Assembly: GCF_000940805.1 (NCBI RefSeq)
Contig: NZ_CP007142.1
Span: forward strand, 3,014,593-3,078,592
Reading direction: 5' to 3'
Length of the DNA: 64,000 nucleotides
Source of the DNA: Gynuella sunshinyii YC6258
Lineage (GTDB): Bacteria > Pseudomonadota > Gammaproteobacteria > Pseudomonadales > Natronospirillaceae
The notes under the pieces were generated by a model that saw only the letters and a program-made list of their open reading frames with translations, was not told the DNA's origin and searched no databases. The translations under genes and the position numbers were made by a program. Within the stretch, counting starts at the first letter, position 1, and each line of letters opens with the position of its first letter. Shown piece after piece: positions 34,685-43,703 of the stretch.

Positions 34685-35638
34685 ATGAATATATTTCGCT
34701 CAGTTATGTCTGGTATAAGCGCATTGCTCCTTGCAGCGCTGGCCCAGGCATCCAGTGTCGGTAATATTTTTTTTGCCGATACAGAAATAGAAGATCCTAC
34801 GCAGGGCATTACCGTTGAGTATCAGATTTTTGGTAGCTCGCCACTGGCACAGCAAGAGTTAAGTTTTTATCTGTCAGATGATGATGACGCTTATACCGGT
34901 ATCGAATTAACGTCATTCCGGGTGAATTTCTCCTGTAATGGATTACCGGTGCCAAACTGTTATCCGCCTTCAGGTAAGCAAACCAAATTTATCGCCTATT
35001 CAAGCATGACTACTGACGCGCGCAGTTATCTGAATAGCGTGAAAAACCAGTGTTCGCCGGTTACCTTGTATCTGGTCGGCGGATTGGCGGCTTTCGAGCG
35101 TACCCTGAGCCTGAATACAGCTTCTGTGGGTACGGTAAAACTACCGGATTTCCTGTTTGAGTCCGGTACCCTCGAACCTACGGTAGCCAGTTATGATGAG
35201 ACTTTGACCATTAAATATGGTCTGCGCAGTGTGTGCCCTTCTTCAACATTGCCCAGTGTGGGGGTTTTCCTGACTGATACCTCACTGCAGCCATTAATCT
35301 ATTACGGAGCAGTACAGGCTCTTGGGCCTTATGGCAGTTCACATACCCTGTCGTTAAATATTGGTGCCCCGATTATAGGTGATTACGGGATTGCACTGGT
35401 GGCGGATATCTTTGAAACCGTCACAGAAAGTAATGAAGACAATAATATCGGGGTATTCAGTCTGACGCTGACGGCACCGAGCAGCAGTGCGACGATCAGT
35501 CACATCAACAGTCTGTTGAATGGCGGAGCCAATATCGACTTTATCGATAACACTCCGGAACTACACGTGATTCCAAACTTCAACAATACCTATATGCCGA
35601 TTAACAAAGGCATGACGGTTTTAAATGCTAAAGATTGA
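34685..35638 (+). CDS. Secreted protein with CARDB-like domain
   Basis: The 317-residue protein has a signal peptide (MNIFRSVMSGISALLLAAL, cleavage near AQA-SSV). The N-terminal half has four cysteines that probably form disulfides. Residues about 150-265 resemble a CARDB (cell-adhesion-related) domain, with the characteristic DIFETVTESNEDNNIGVFSLTL ending. I do not recognise a specific family, and no catalytic motif is visible. The ATG at 34685 is preceded by AAGGAA. A strong terminator follows the gene, which appears monocistronic. Confidence 0.75.
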   Translation: MNIFRSVMSGISALLLAALAQASSVGNIFFADTEIEDPTQGITVEYQIFGSSPLAQQELSFYLSDDDDAYTGIELTSFRVNFSCNGLPVPNCYPPSGKQTKFIAYSSMTTDARSYLNSVKNQCSPVTLYLVGGLAAFERTLSLNTASVGTVKLPDFLFESGTLEPTVASYDETLTIKYGLRSVCPSSTLPSVGVFLTDTSLQPLIYYGAVQALGPYGSSHTLSLNIGAPIIGDYGIALVADIFETVTESNEDNNIGVFSLTLTAPSSSATISHINSLLNGGANIDFIDNTPELHVIPNFNNTYMPINKGMTVLNAKD

Positions 35639-35660
35639 AGATTCCTGATTCATCATTGAT

Positions 35661-35687
35661 GAACCCCGGATGCCGGGGTTCTTTTTT
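35661..35687 (+). terminator. Intrinsic terminator
   Basis: AACCCCGG and CCGGGGTT form an 8-bp GC-rich stem with a three-base loop, followed by CTTTTTT, 24 bases after the CARDB-like gene. Confidence 0.93.
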
Positions 35688-36059
35688 ATGCCAGTTTCTG
35701 GCTGACTGACACAAGCGTGTTCTGTTTCAATCATGATTGTTTTTTTCAGTGGTCATAAAAACCACCTGTGCTAACGAAATCCGTTTTTATCGTCCTGTTG
35801 AGGTTTCAAAAAAGCGGAACGCGAGTTTATTTGCCAAGTCTGAGAAATTTAAAAATAAAAACCGTGGAAAGCATCATACTTTTCGAAAGTAAGCCAAAAA
35901 ATACTGATATTGTTGTAATTTTGTCATATCGGAAGCTGTTAATGGATTCTTGAAGGAGGGTATAGTGCATGTCCTGTCAACGTAGTCGGTAACTTTTGTT
36001 GTGTAAGGTTTCTTAGGTGTTGACTTGTTTTTAATATAATAACAAAACAGGTAGCTATT
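35688..36059. other. AT-rich intergenic region, no gene seen
   Basis: About 370 bases between the terminator and the alpha-galactosidase gene. No gene is supported. The last part (TTGACT near 36010, then TTTAATATAATAAC) is a plausible promoter for the galactosidase. Confidence 0.45.
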
Positions 36060-37730
36060 ATGCTTAATCAACGTAAATTCAATCGCAGTATTGTTCGTAA
36101 AAAACATCGTGAGTCTTGTGATGCGGTTGGCAGATTTTCACGAATCGTCATGACATTTTTTGCCATTTTGTTTGTGAGTAGTCAGTGGCCTGCTTATGCT
36201 TTGGATAATGGGGTCAGCCGGACTCCGCCGATGGGTTGGAATACCTGGAACACCTTTGGTTGTAACATCAATGAATCTCTGATCAGACAGATGGCCGATT
36301 CCATCGTGAGCAGCGGAATGGCGGACGCCGGTTATAAGTATGTCGTTGTGGATGACTGCTGGTTTAACCCCAACCGCGATTCTGCCGGAAATCTGCAGAG
36401 TGATCCGAGTCGCTTCCCAAGTGGTATGAAAGCGTTGGGTGATTATCTGCACAGTAAGGGCCTTAAGTTCGGTATTTATCAGGTTCCGGTGGATAAAACC
36501 TGCGCCCAGTATTTCAGTTCATACCCAGGTGCCACCGGGAGTCAGGGGCATGAATATCAGGATGCCCAACAGTTCGCCGCCTGGGGAGTCGATTACCTGA
36601 AGTACGATTGGTGTTCTCCCAACGGCAGTATCGATGATCAGGTGACCGCATTTGCCAAGATGCGGGATGCTCTGGCCTCCACAGGCCGGCCGATTGTGTA
36701 CAGCATTAACCCCAACAGTATTCATGAGAAAACCGGACCGATGCGCAACTGGGGGGATGTTGCCAACATCTGGAGAACCACCGAAGATATTACCAGTAGT
36801 TGGGATACCGGACAGACAAATGGTTATCCAATGGGGGTCAAAAACATTGTCGATGTCACTGCCAGGCTGGCCGCATATGCGGCACCCGGTAGTTTTAACG
36901 ATCCGGATATGATGGAAGTGGGTATTGGCAGCATGTCCGATACGGAGATGCGCAGCCATTTCGCCTTGTGGGCCATAATGGCCTCGCCGCTGATTGCCGG
37001 GAATGACATTCGCAATATGTCCTGGGCGACCAGAACCATCCTGACGAACTCAAATCTGATTGCCATTAACCAGGATACCCTTGGGTTGCAGGGAGTTGAA
37101 ATTCAGAATGATGGTACTCGTCGGGTGATGGTCAAAAAACTGGCCAATGGTGATGTGGCCGTTGCCTTGTTTAACCAGGGCAATAGTGCTACCACGATTA
37201 CCACTACAGCCGCTGCCATTGGCAAATCCGGTTCTGATTTCAATCTTCTGGATGCCTGGAGTGGCACGACTTCCAGTACCAGTGGGGTGATTTCTGCCAA
37301 TGTTCCGGCCCATGGAACCGTAGTGTATCGCGTCAGTGGTGGATCAGCTCTGGCCGGCACCTCTCTGGTGAGCGCGTCCGCCAGTCGTTGTCTGGATGAT
37401 CCGAACAGCGCGACGGCTAATGGTACCAACCCGATCATTTGGAGTTGTTCCGGCGCGTCCAATCAGCGTTGGGAGATCAGTGGCAAAACCATTCAGGTAT
37501 TGGGCAAATGTCTCGATGTAGCACTGGATGCCTCTGCCGGTTCAAACGTGCAGCTCTGGGATTGCAACGGTGGTAGTAATCAGAACTGGATCTTCAATAC
37601 AGATGGCACAGTGAGAAATGAGTCTAACGGCCTGTGCCTGGATGTGTATAACAATGAAACGGCCAATGGTACAGAAGTGATTCTTTGGTACTGTGGTAAT
37701 GTTGCTAACAGACGTTGGGCGAAGTTGTAA
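36060..37730 (+). CDS. Secreted GH27 alpha-galactosidase with CBM13
   Basis: The 556-residue enzyme has a long N-region (about 30 basic residues) before the hydrophobic signal core TFFAILFVSS and cleavage near AYA-LDN. Residues about 50-420 are a GH27 domain: PPMGWNTWNTFGC, VVDDCW, the nucleophile Asp183 in YLKYDWC, and NDPDMMEVG (Asp281/283), which carries the acid/base. Residues about 430-556 are a ricin-B-type CBM13 with QxW repeats (NQRWEI, NQNWIF, NRRWAKL). It should release terminal alpha-galactose from plant galactomannan or related glycans outside the cell. An in-frame ATG at 36150 would give a normal-length signal peptide and may be the true start. Confidence 0.93.
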   Translation: MLNQRKFNRSIVRKKHRESCDAVGRFSRIVMTFFAILFVSSQWPAYALDNGVSRTPPMGWNTWNTFGCNINESLIRQMADSIVSSGMADAGYKYVVVDDCWFNPNRDSAGNLQSDPSRFPSGMKALGDYLHSKGLKFGIYQVPVDKTCAQYFSSYPGATGSQGHEYQDAQQFAAWGVDYLKYDWCSPNGSIDDQVTAFAKMRDALASTGRPIVYSINPNSIHEKTGPMRNWGDVANIWRTTEDITSSWDTGQTNGYPMGVKNIVDVTARLAAYAAPGSFNDPDMMEVGIGSMSDTEMRSHFALWAIMASPLIAGNDIRNMSWATRTILTNSNLIAINQDTLGLQGVEIQNDGTRRVMVKKLANGDVAVALFNQGNSATTITTTAAAIGKSGSDFNLLDAWSGTTSSTSGVISANVPAHGTVVYRVSGGSALAGTSLVSASASRCLDDPNSATANGTNPIIWSCSGASNQRWEISGKTIQVLGKCLDVALDASAGSNVQLWDCNGGSNQNWIFNTDGTVRNESNGLCLDVYNNETANGTEVILWYCGNVANRRWAKL

Positions 37731-37737
37731 GTCTTAT

Positions 37738-37765
37738 GGGCGGCGGTCATGAACCGCTGCCCTTT
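37738..37765 (+). terminator. Hairpin after the alpha-galactosidase gene
   Basis: GGGCGGCGGT and ACCGCTGCCC pair with one mismatch around CATGA, eight bases after the stop codon, followed by only three T residues. It is a probable but weak terminator. Confidence 0.55.
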
Positions 37766-37798
37766 GAGAATTGAGTGGCGGGATGAGAACAGAATCAA

Positions 37799-38653
37799 TC
37801 AGCCAAGGCTGTCAATTTTGGCCCGACAATGCGTTTCAGCCAGTGTTTGCAGATGTTTGATGCGTTCCGCCAGCCACTCCAGTTGTTCAACGGTGATGGA
37901 ATAACCGGGATCGTAACGCGAATCCACATAAGCCTGACACAACAGTTCAAAGCAAGCACATTCAAACGGAGTGCTCTTCGGGAACGCCGATAAAAACTCA
38001 GGTTCGATACTGCCCGTTAAGGTACGCAGCTTTTCAAGATCATGGATTTTGGGTTTGTAGTGGGTAAATACCAGCAGGATCATCGAGTACAGGCGCTCAG
38101 TCACCTGATGCAGCGAAAATACCGCCTTGTTGTATAGTTCATCGCCAGAGGCTAATTCGTAAATCCTGAAGTCTTCTTTCGCGGCTTTCAGCCAATGATC
38201 AAAATGCCGTTGCGCTTCTATTTTCCGTGCTGCCAATGGTAATTCTTTCGGCTCTACCAACTCCAGCTTGCCGGAATCATGCAGCAAAATCCCTTCCCGG
38301 TAGATATCCGCATAGAAGTACTGACACTTGCTCAACTGCGAATTCACAAAATGGATATCTTCGGCAATCAGACTCACTGGCGTTTTGATCTCCCGCATCA
38401 GCCGACGGCTTAAAGACCGCTTCGACTCCGTTCTTCTCGCCAGCACGCTGTTTTTGGTAATCGCCAACAGATCCATATCGCTTTGGTAGCGGTAATGGAC
38501 CCCATCGTCTTCGAGATGATCCACCCAATCTCCCCGGGCATAACTGCCAAACAAAATCAGCAGCTCCGGTTTTACGGTCTGCACAATAATATCAACCGCA
38601 TAAAGCAGCTGTTCCTGTTTATCGAGAGGGAGATGGTCAATAGTCGTTTTCAT
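37799..38653 (-). CDS. Nucleotidyltransferase-HEPN fusion protein
   Basis: The 284-residue protein joins an N-terminal pol-beta-type nucleotidyltransferase (LLILFGSYARGDWVD and a D-x-D in SDMDLLAI, residues about 33-66) to a C-terminal HEPN domain (about 145-265, HFDHWLKAAKEDFRIYELASGDELYNKAVFSLHQVTERLY). Separate MNT and HEPN proteins form toxin-antitoxin pairs in which the transferase adenylylates the HEPN toxin. Here both are fused, and the HEPN R-x4-6-H ribonuclease motif is not obvious, so the role is uncertain. It lies downstream of the GrpB gene on the same strand. Confidence 0.82.
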   Translation of the reverse strand: MKTTIDHLPLDKQEQLLYAVDIIVQTVKPELLILFGSYARGDWVDHLEDDGVHYRYQSDMDLLAITKNSVLARRTESKRSLSRRLMREIKTPVSLIAEDIHFVNSQLSKCQYFYADIYREGILLHDSGKLELVEPKELPLAARKIEAQRHFDHWLKAAKEDFRIYELASGDELYNKAVFSLHQVTERLYSMILLVFTHYKPKIHDLEKLRTLTGSIEPEFLSAFPKSTPFECACFELLCQAYVDSRYDPGYSITVEQLEWLAERIKHLQTLAETHCRAKIDSLG

Positions 38654-38763
38654 CCCGGCATCCTAACAACTTCCTGGCAGCGAGCCAATATACCCTGGAT
38701 CAGAGGCTGTGAGATAGTGAGGGTTGTTGAGTTTGTCTGCATGTCTGATCAAGCTCTGCTCAT

Positions 38764-39297
38764 TTACCGAGCCATGGCGGGATTTTGCTGGCGTATGGCG
38801 ATATCCAGGTGCATGCGGATAAAGTCTTCTTTGTATTGCATGTACTGTTCGGCATCTTCTGAGTAGAGCGCTGCACCGGTTGTTTTGATGGCGCCATACT
38901 CATCCCTGATGGCAGGAAACATGCGCAGGTAGTCGCGAAAGGCTAGGTGTCGGTACACCTGAGTGCTGCCGGCAATAAAGGCGTGTACATGATGGGTGCG
39001 ATGAATTTCTCCTTTTAAAAAGAAGCGGCGACCCTCGATACCGTTCTCGCCTTTGATCAAATACCCAAGGGATTGCATGCCCGCCGATTCGCTGTCCAAT
39101 TGAGTCAGGCTGTGGACTTCCAGCATGATATCGATGACAGGTTTGGCGCACAGCCCTTCAACGGCGGTGCTGCCAATATGATGAATTGCGGCAATGTTGT
39201 TCGTGTTCAGCGTCGACAGGATAGCGGTTTGTTCCTGCTCAAATGCATCTGGCCAGTCCGCCTGGTACGGTATGACTTTGATGATGCGTTTGGACAT
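38764..39297 (-). CDS. GrpB-family (UPF0157) nucleotidyltransferase-like protein
   Basis: The 177-residue protein shows the GrpB/UPF0157 pattern: VIPYQADWPDAFEQEQTAI, AIHHIGSTAVEGLCAKPVIDIMLEV (GS...DID-like nucleotidyltransferase core), and HAFIAGSTQVYRHLAFRDYLR. Some members have a dephospho-CoA kinase-associated fold, but no general function is established. The next gene downstream, about 110 bases on, is another nucleotidyltransferase-fold protein. Start at the ATG at 39297. Confidence 0.88.
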   Translation of the reverse strand: MSKRIIKVIPYQADWPDAFEQEQTAILSTLNTNNIAAIHHIGSTAVEGLCAKPVIDIMLEVHSLTQLDSESAGMQSLGYLIKGENGIEGRRFFLKGEIHRTHHVHAFIAGSTQVYRHLAFRDYLRMFPAIRDEYGAIKTTGAALYSEDAEQYMQYKEDFIRMHLDIAIRQQNPAMAR

Positions 39298-39339
39298 AGA
39301 TGATACCTCAGTGTAAGTTTGATGCTGGCCATCATATCA

Positions 39340-40335
39340 TCAGCGGTCTGTGGTTTCTGAGTCAAGCTGGTCACAGTTTGTCCATTCGCTGGTATGCAAC
39401 AAAATGATTTCAGGATTTTTGATCCGGCTGACATGCTCCTGTATCAAGGCGGTGATCTCCATGATTTTCGTGTCTGACAGTCGGTCTGACAGCACATAAA
39501 TACCCACGCAAAATGGACCAATGGTTTCCAGGGTATCCAGTTTTTCCAGGCCATTGTCCTGAAAAAATTCATACATACAGGCTGGATAATTCAGTATGGC
39601 ATTGGTTTCCAAAACGATATCAATCGCAGTCGTCATCGAGTTGGATGAATATATTTGCCGATTGGTCGCGTGATAAAGTTGTTTCGGCGCAACGTCTTTC
39701 AATTCAGGGGTTTCAATAATCCATTCAGTCAGACGATTTTCATCGGGTGTGACAGCCATGAAGGGATAATTGAACTGCTCTTCCAGATGACAGGGGCGGC
39801 CAAGCAGAGGGTGACCAACGCGGACAAAGCTGCCGTCATATGCGTCCAGCAGTGGCAGAAATGCGACGCCGGCCCGGCGGCTCAAACCCAGAATCTTGTG
39901 GCCGATGAACAGATCGATGTCACCACACAGCAACTGATCCATCGAGCGTAAATGGTTGGATACATCAATATTAGCGGGTACCGTCGGATAACGTTGTCGA
40001 TATTCATGAAACAAGGTGCGAAAGAACAGTTTCCACCAGGCAAAACCGACACCAATACTCAAGCCATGTTGATGTTGCAGGCGCATGCTCTGGATTTTGT
40101 TCAGAGTATTGTCGTGTACCCGCTGCATGATCCTGGCCTGTTCCAACAGCACTTCTCCGTAATGGGTCAGCTCCATGCCTTTTGGGGAGCGGATGAATAA
40201 CTCCACCTGTAACGATTCCTCCAGTTTCTTGATGTTATGCGTCAGTGTCGGCTGGCTGATAAAGAGTTTTCTGGCCGCCATGCTGAGACTTTTCTGTTCG
40301 GCGACCACCAGAAACTGCTTCATTGATTTATCCAT
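39340..40335 (-). CDS. LysR-family transcriptional regulator
   Basis: The 331-residue regulator has the N-terminal LysR helix-turn-helix (FLVVAEQKSLSMAARKLFISQPTLTHNIKKLEESL) and a substrate-binding-like effector domain. It is divergent from the alpha-glucoside transporter operon that starts at 40523, and a perfect palindrome with LysR spacing lies between them. It probably activates that operon in response to the sugar or its product and represses itself. GGAGG lies just upstream of the ATG at 40335. Confidence 0.9.
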   Translation of the reverse strand: MDKSMKQFLVVAEQKSLSMAARKLFISQPTLTHNIKKLEESLQVELFIRSPKGMELTHYGEVLLEQARIMQRVHDNTLNKIQSMRLQHQHGLSIGVGFAWWKLFFRTLFHEYRQRYPTVPANIDVSNHLRSMDQLLCGDIDLFIGHKILGLSRRAGVAFLPLLDAYDGSFVRVGHPLLGRPCHLEEQFNYPFMAVTPDENRLTEWIIETPELKDVAPKQLYHATNRQIYSSNSMTTAIDIVLETNAILNYPACMYEFFQDNGLEKLDTLETIGPFCVGIYVLSDRLSDTKIMEITALIQEHVSRIKNPEIILLHTSEWTNCDQLDSETTDR

Positions 40336-40375
40336 ATCAGGCCCTCCTGAAAGCCGTTTGTAGTGATTCTTTGGG

Positions 40376-40392
40376 TATAGATTTTATCTATA
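40376..40392. promoter_or_regulatory. Palindromic LysR-type binding site
   Basis: TATAGAT and ATCTATA form a perfect 7-bp inverted repeat with a TTT spacer, fitting the T-N11-A pattern. It is 41 bases upstream of the LysR gene and about 130 upstream of the divergent binding-protein gene. Confidence 0.6.
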
Positions 40393-40522
40393 GAGATGGT
40401 GAAATTATGCATTGGATTTTCGTATATATCCAAATTATTCTGCTGTCTGACGAGCCATGACAGCTATAGTCATTTCAATGATGTTGTCACCCGAAAAAAC
40501 AAAAATAAGGATGGAAGGTGTT

Positions 40523-41788
40523 ATGAAAATAGAAACCTTGGCGTTAACGACCGCTGTTTTCCTGAGTCTGGTAACGACTGCTCAGGCGGATACTCTGAAA
40601 TTTGAATGCGGTGTTGTGGGGAACTCCGGTCAGTTTTGCCAGTATGTGAAAACCCGGTTTGAGGCCGAAACGCCCCATACCCTTGAATTTGTCGAATTTC
40701 CATCAACTTCAACCGATAAGCTGGGAGTTCTGCAACAGGTTCTGGCCAGTGGCGATGGGGATGTTGTCGATGTGTTTTCCGTGGATGTGGTCTGGCCTGG
40801 CATCATCGGTGAATATTTTCTCGATTTAACTGAATCGATCGATGATCTGAAAAATAACTTCTTTGCGACCCCTTGGAACAATAATCTTGTCAATGGCCGC
40901 CTTAAAGCCATACCCGGTATGGTCGATACCGGAGTGTTGTTCTATCGCACGGATCTGCTGCAAAAATATGGCGAAAGTAAACCGCAGACCTGGGCCGATA
41001 TGACCCGTATCGCCGAGAAGGTACAGGCGGGTGAACGCGCCGAAGGTAACCGTAAATTCTGGGGACTGGTGTTTCAGGGGAAAGCCTATGAAGGGTTGAG
41101 TTGTAATGCCCTGGAATGGATAGCCTCTTATGGAGGCGGTACGATTGTTGATAATGAGGGACGGATCACCGTTGATAATGCCCGGGCCGCGGCCGCATTG
41201 GATATGGCTGCAAGCTGGATTGGTCATATTGCGCCGCAGGGGGTGCTGGGTTATCAGGAAGAGGAGGCGAGAGCTGTTTTCCAGAATGGTGATGCGATGT
41301 TTATGCGCAATTGGCCGTATGCCTTTGTTCTGGGGCAGGATGACAGCAGCCCGATCAAAGGAAAAATAGGTCTGATGCCGTTGCCAGCGGGAGATTCCCA
41401 AAATCCTCATGCGGCAACTCTGGGTGGTTGGCAGTGGGCGGTGAATCGTAATTCTGACCATAAAGAAGCAGCCATTGCGCTGATCCGTATCCTTGGTGAT
41501 GTTGAGACTCAGATACAGCGATTTTTGGTGGAAGGGGCATCCCCTGCCAATAAATATGCCTATCAGGACCCCCGTATCCTGGCCAAAGCACCTTACATGG
41601 AGGATATGCTGGCGGTCTTCGAAACGTCGGTTGCCCGGCCGGCGACAGTGACCGGAACCCGATATAACCAGGTGTCCAATGCCTTCTTTAATTCCGTGTT
41701 TTCAGTCTTGAATGGAGACATTACCGGAACAGAGGCGGTGAAGAAGCTGAATGACCGGTTGGTTCGTATCAAACGTAAGGCTTGGTAG
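40523..41788 (+). CDS. Alpha-glucoside ABC solute-binding protein
   Basis: The 421-residue precursor has a signal peptide (MKIETLALTTAVFLSLVTT to AQA-DTL) and a family 1 sugar-binding fold (LEFVEFPSTSTDKLGVLQQVL, DVFSVDVVWPGIIGEYFLDL, GVLFYRTDLLQKYG, MFMRNWPYAFVLG) like trehalose/maltose-binding ThuE. GGAAGG six bases upstream supports the ATG at 40523. Two permeases and a GH13 alpha-glucosidase follow in the same direction, so the ligand is probably maltose, trehalose or another alpha-glucoside. Control is likely through the divergent LysR protein. Confidence 0.9.
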   Translation: MKIETLALTTAVFLSLVTTAQADTLKFECGVVGNSGQFCQYVKTRFEAETPHTLEFVEFPSTSTDKLGVLQQVLASGDGDVVDVFSVDVVWPGIIGEYFLDLTESIDDLKNNFFATPWNNNLVNGRLKAIPGMVDTGVLFYRTDLLQKYGESKPQTWADMTRIAEKVQAGERAEGNRKFWGLVFQGKAYEGLSCNALEWIASYGGGTIVDNEGRITVDNARAAAALDMAASWIGHIAPQGVLGYQEEEARAVFQNGDAMFMRNWPYAFVLGQDDSSPIKGKIGLMPLPAGDSQNPHAATLGGWQWAVNRNSDHKEAAIALIRILGDVETQIQRFLVEGASPANKYAYQDPRILAKAPYMEDMLAVFETSVARPATVTGTRYNQVSNAFFNSVFSVLNGDITGTEAVKKLNDRLVRIKRKAW

Positions 41789-41799
41789 GGGTTGTCACT

Positions 41800-42780
41800 A
41801 TGACCAGTCAAATATCCCGGGGGCGGTCGTTTTTGTCCGCCTTATACCGACCGCAGGCCCAATCTCTGGCTGAGCGACGTGCCCGTATGGCCTGGCTGAT
41901 GGTGGCACCGGCGCTGTTGTTGCTGTTTACCGTTGCGGCCTGGCCACTGTTCAAAACCATTGTTTACAGTTTTACCGATGCCACTTTAACAACCACCGGA
42001 GCATTGCATTTTGTCGGTCTGGCAAACTATCTCGATCTCTCCGGTGATACGGCTTTCGGTGTGCTGGCGGATTCTCTCTGGTGGCAGGCGGTCACCAATA
42101 CGTTGTGGTTCACGCTGGTAACGGTCACGTTAGAACTGATATTTGGTCTGGCGATTGCGTTGTTGCTGAACCAGAAATTTGTAGGCCGGGGAATACTCAG
42201 AACCGCCATCCTGGTGCCATGGGCAATCCCGACTATTGTCTCTGCCAAAATGTGGGGGTGGATGTTTCATGATCAGTACGGTCTTATCAATGATCTGCTC
42301 AGCAGGATAGGGATCATTTCAGAGCCGCTGGCGTGGGTTGCCGTACCCGAGTTATCCATGTGGGCGGTCATTATTGCAGAGGTCTGGAAAACCACGCCCT
42401 TTATGGTACTGATGCTGTTGGCGGCCATGCAGGTGGTCTCTGAGGACTTGTATGAAGTTGCCCGGTTGGAAGGGGCGTCAGCATGGCAGCGTTTTCGCTA
42501 TGTCACTATGCCATTGATCTGGCCTGCCATGGTTGTCGCGTTGATTTTCCGCAGCCTCGATGCCTTGAGGGTATTTGATCTGATTTATGTGCTGACCTCC
42601 AACAGTGAGTCTACGATGTCTATCTCCGGTTATGCACGTCAAGTACTGGTGGACTATCAGGATATGGGAGGCGGTTCTGCCGCTTCGGTATTGGTATTTA
42701 TGCTGGTGGCCGGGGTGGCGATTTGTTACTTGCTGTTTGGTAAGGTCAGATTGAATGACAGTGGCGAGGTGAACGGATGA
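41800..42780 (+). CDS. Alpha-glucoside ABC permease (MalF/ThuF-like)
   Basis: The 326-residue protein has six predicted spans and an EAA loop (LYEVARLEGASAWQRFRYVTMPLIWPAM). It is typical of CUT1 permeases for trehalose or maltose. The ATG at 41800, 12 bases after the binding-protein stop, is chosen over an in-frame TTG at 41782 that lies inside that gene. The gene overlaps the next permease by four bases. Together they make the membrane channel of the importer. Confidence 0.92.
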   Translation: MTSQISRGRSFLSALYRPQAQSLAERRARMAWLMVAPALLLLFTVAAWPLFKTIVYSFTDATLTTTGALHFVGLANYLDLSGDTAFGVLADSLWWQAVTNTLWFTLVTVTLELIFGLAIALLLNQKFVGRGILRTAILVPWAIPTIVSAKMWGWMFHDQYGLINDLLSRIGIISEPLAWVAVPELSMWAVIIAEVWKTTPFMVLMLLAAMQVVSEDLYEVARLEGASAWQRFRYVTMPLIWPAMVVALIFRSLDALRVFDLIYVLTSNSESTMSISGYARQVLVDYQDMGGGSAASVLVFMLVAGVAICYLLFGKVRLNDSGEVNG

Positions 42781-43622
42781 AACGATATATGCGTTCAGGA
42801 AAAGCCCTGGCCAAAGTGGGTTTATATGGTGCCAGCGGAATTGTATTTATCGTGAGTGTGTTTCCCTTTTATTATGCTTTTACCACTTCGATGAGCACCG
42901 GTGTGGATCTGTTCATTCCGCATTACTGGCCGGAATCACTGAACTTTACCAATTATGCAAATCTGCTGTCGGAAAATGGTATCGGTCGTAGCTTGGTGAA
43001 TTCCTTCATAGTGGCGGCAACCACTGTATTGTGTTGTCTCCTGGTATCGGTCACTGCATCCTTTGCTCTGGCCCGGATTCATTTTAAAGGCAAAGGAATG
43101 CTGTTGTTGACCATCCTCTGTTTTTCCATGTTTCCACAGGTTTCGGTTTTGTCTGGTATGTTCGAGTTTATCCGCTTCCTGGGATTGTATGATCATCTTG
43201 GTGCATTGGTGTTGTCGTATCTGACTTTTTCTCTGCCATTTACGATATGGGTATTGACGACGTTTATGCGCACGTTGCCTGCTGATCTGGAAGAGGCAGC
43301 GATTATGGATGGTGCCTCGATCCGTATCACGATAACTCATATTTATGTCCCTTTATTGGCACCGGCAATGGTGACCACTGGTCTGTTGGCATTTATCGCT
43401 GCATGGAATGAGTTTTTATTTGCCCTGACATTTGTGATTTCTTCAGACAATCGTACTGTTCCGGTTGCCATTAGCATGCTGACCGGAGCATCAAAATATG
43501 AGTTGCCCTGGGGAAATATCATGGCATTTTCGGTGATTGCCACGGTGCCCCTGATATTGCTGGTGTTGATTTTTCAGCGTCGCATTGTCAGTGGACTAAC
43601 CAATGGTGCGGTCAAAGGTTGA
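42777..43622 (+). CDS. Alpha-glucoside ABC permease (MalG/ThuG-like)
   Basis: The 281-residue permease has six spans and the EAA motif (LEEAAIMDGASIRITITHIYVPLLAPAM). Its ATG overlaps the stop of the preceding permease (ATGA). The usual ATPase gene does not follow; instead a GH13 glucosidase gene begins 81 bases later. The length and motif are standard for the family. Confidence 0.92.
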   Translation: MKRYMRSGKALAKVGLYGASGIVFIVSVFPFYYAFTTSMSTGVDLFIPHYWPESLNFTNYANLLSENGIGRSLVNSFIVAATTVLCCLLVSVTASFALARIHFKGKGMLLLTILCFSMFPQVSVLSGMFEFIRFLGLYDHLGALVLSYLTFSLPFTIWVLTTFMRTLPADLEEAAIMDGASIRITITHIYVPLLAPAMVTTGLLAFIAAWNEFLFALTFVISSDNRTVPVAISMLTGASKYELPWGNIMAFSVIATVPLILLVLIFQRRIVSGLTNGAVKG

Positions 43623-43703
43623 AAGGGTTTTGCTGGCCATCAGAACGATTTGTCAGATGGTTGGGTTAAGAGATATCAGAGTAACTTTATTCAGGAAATA
43701 TAT

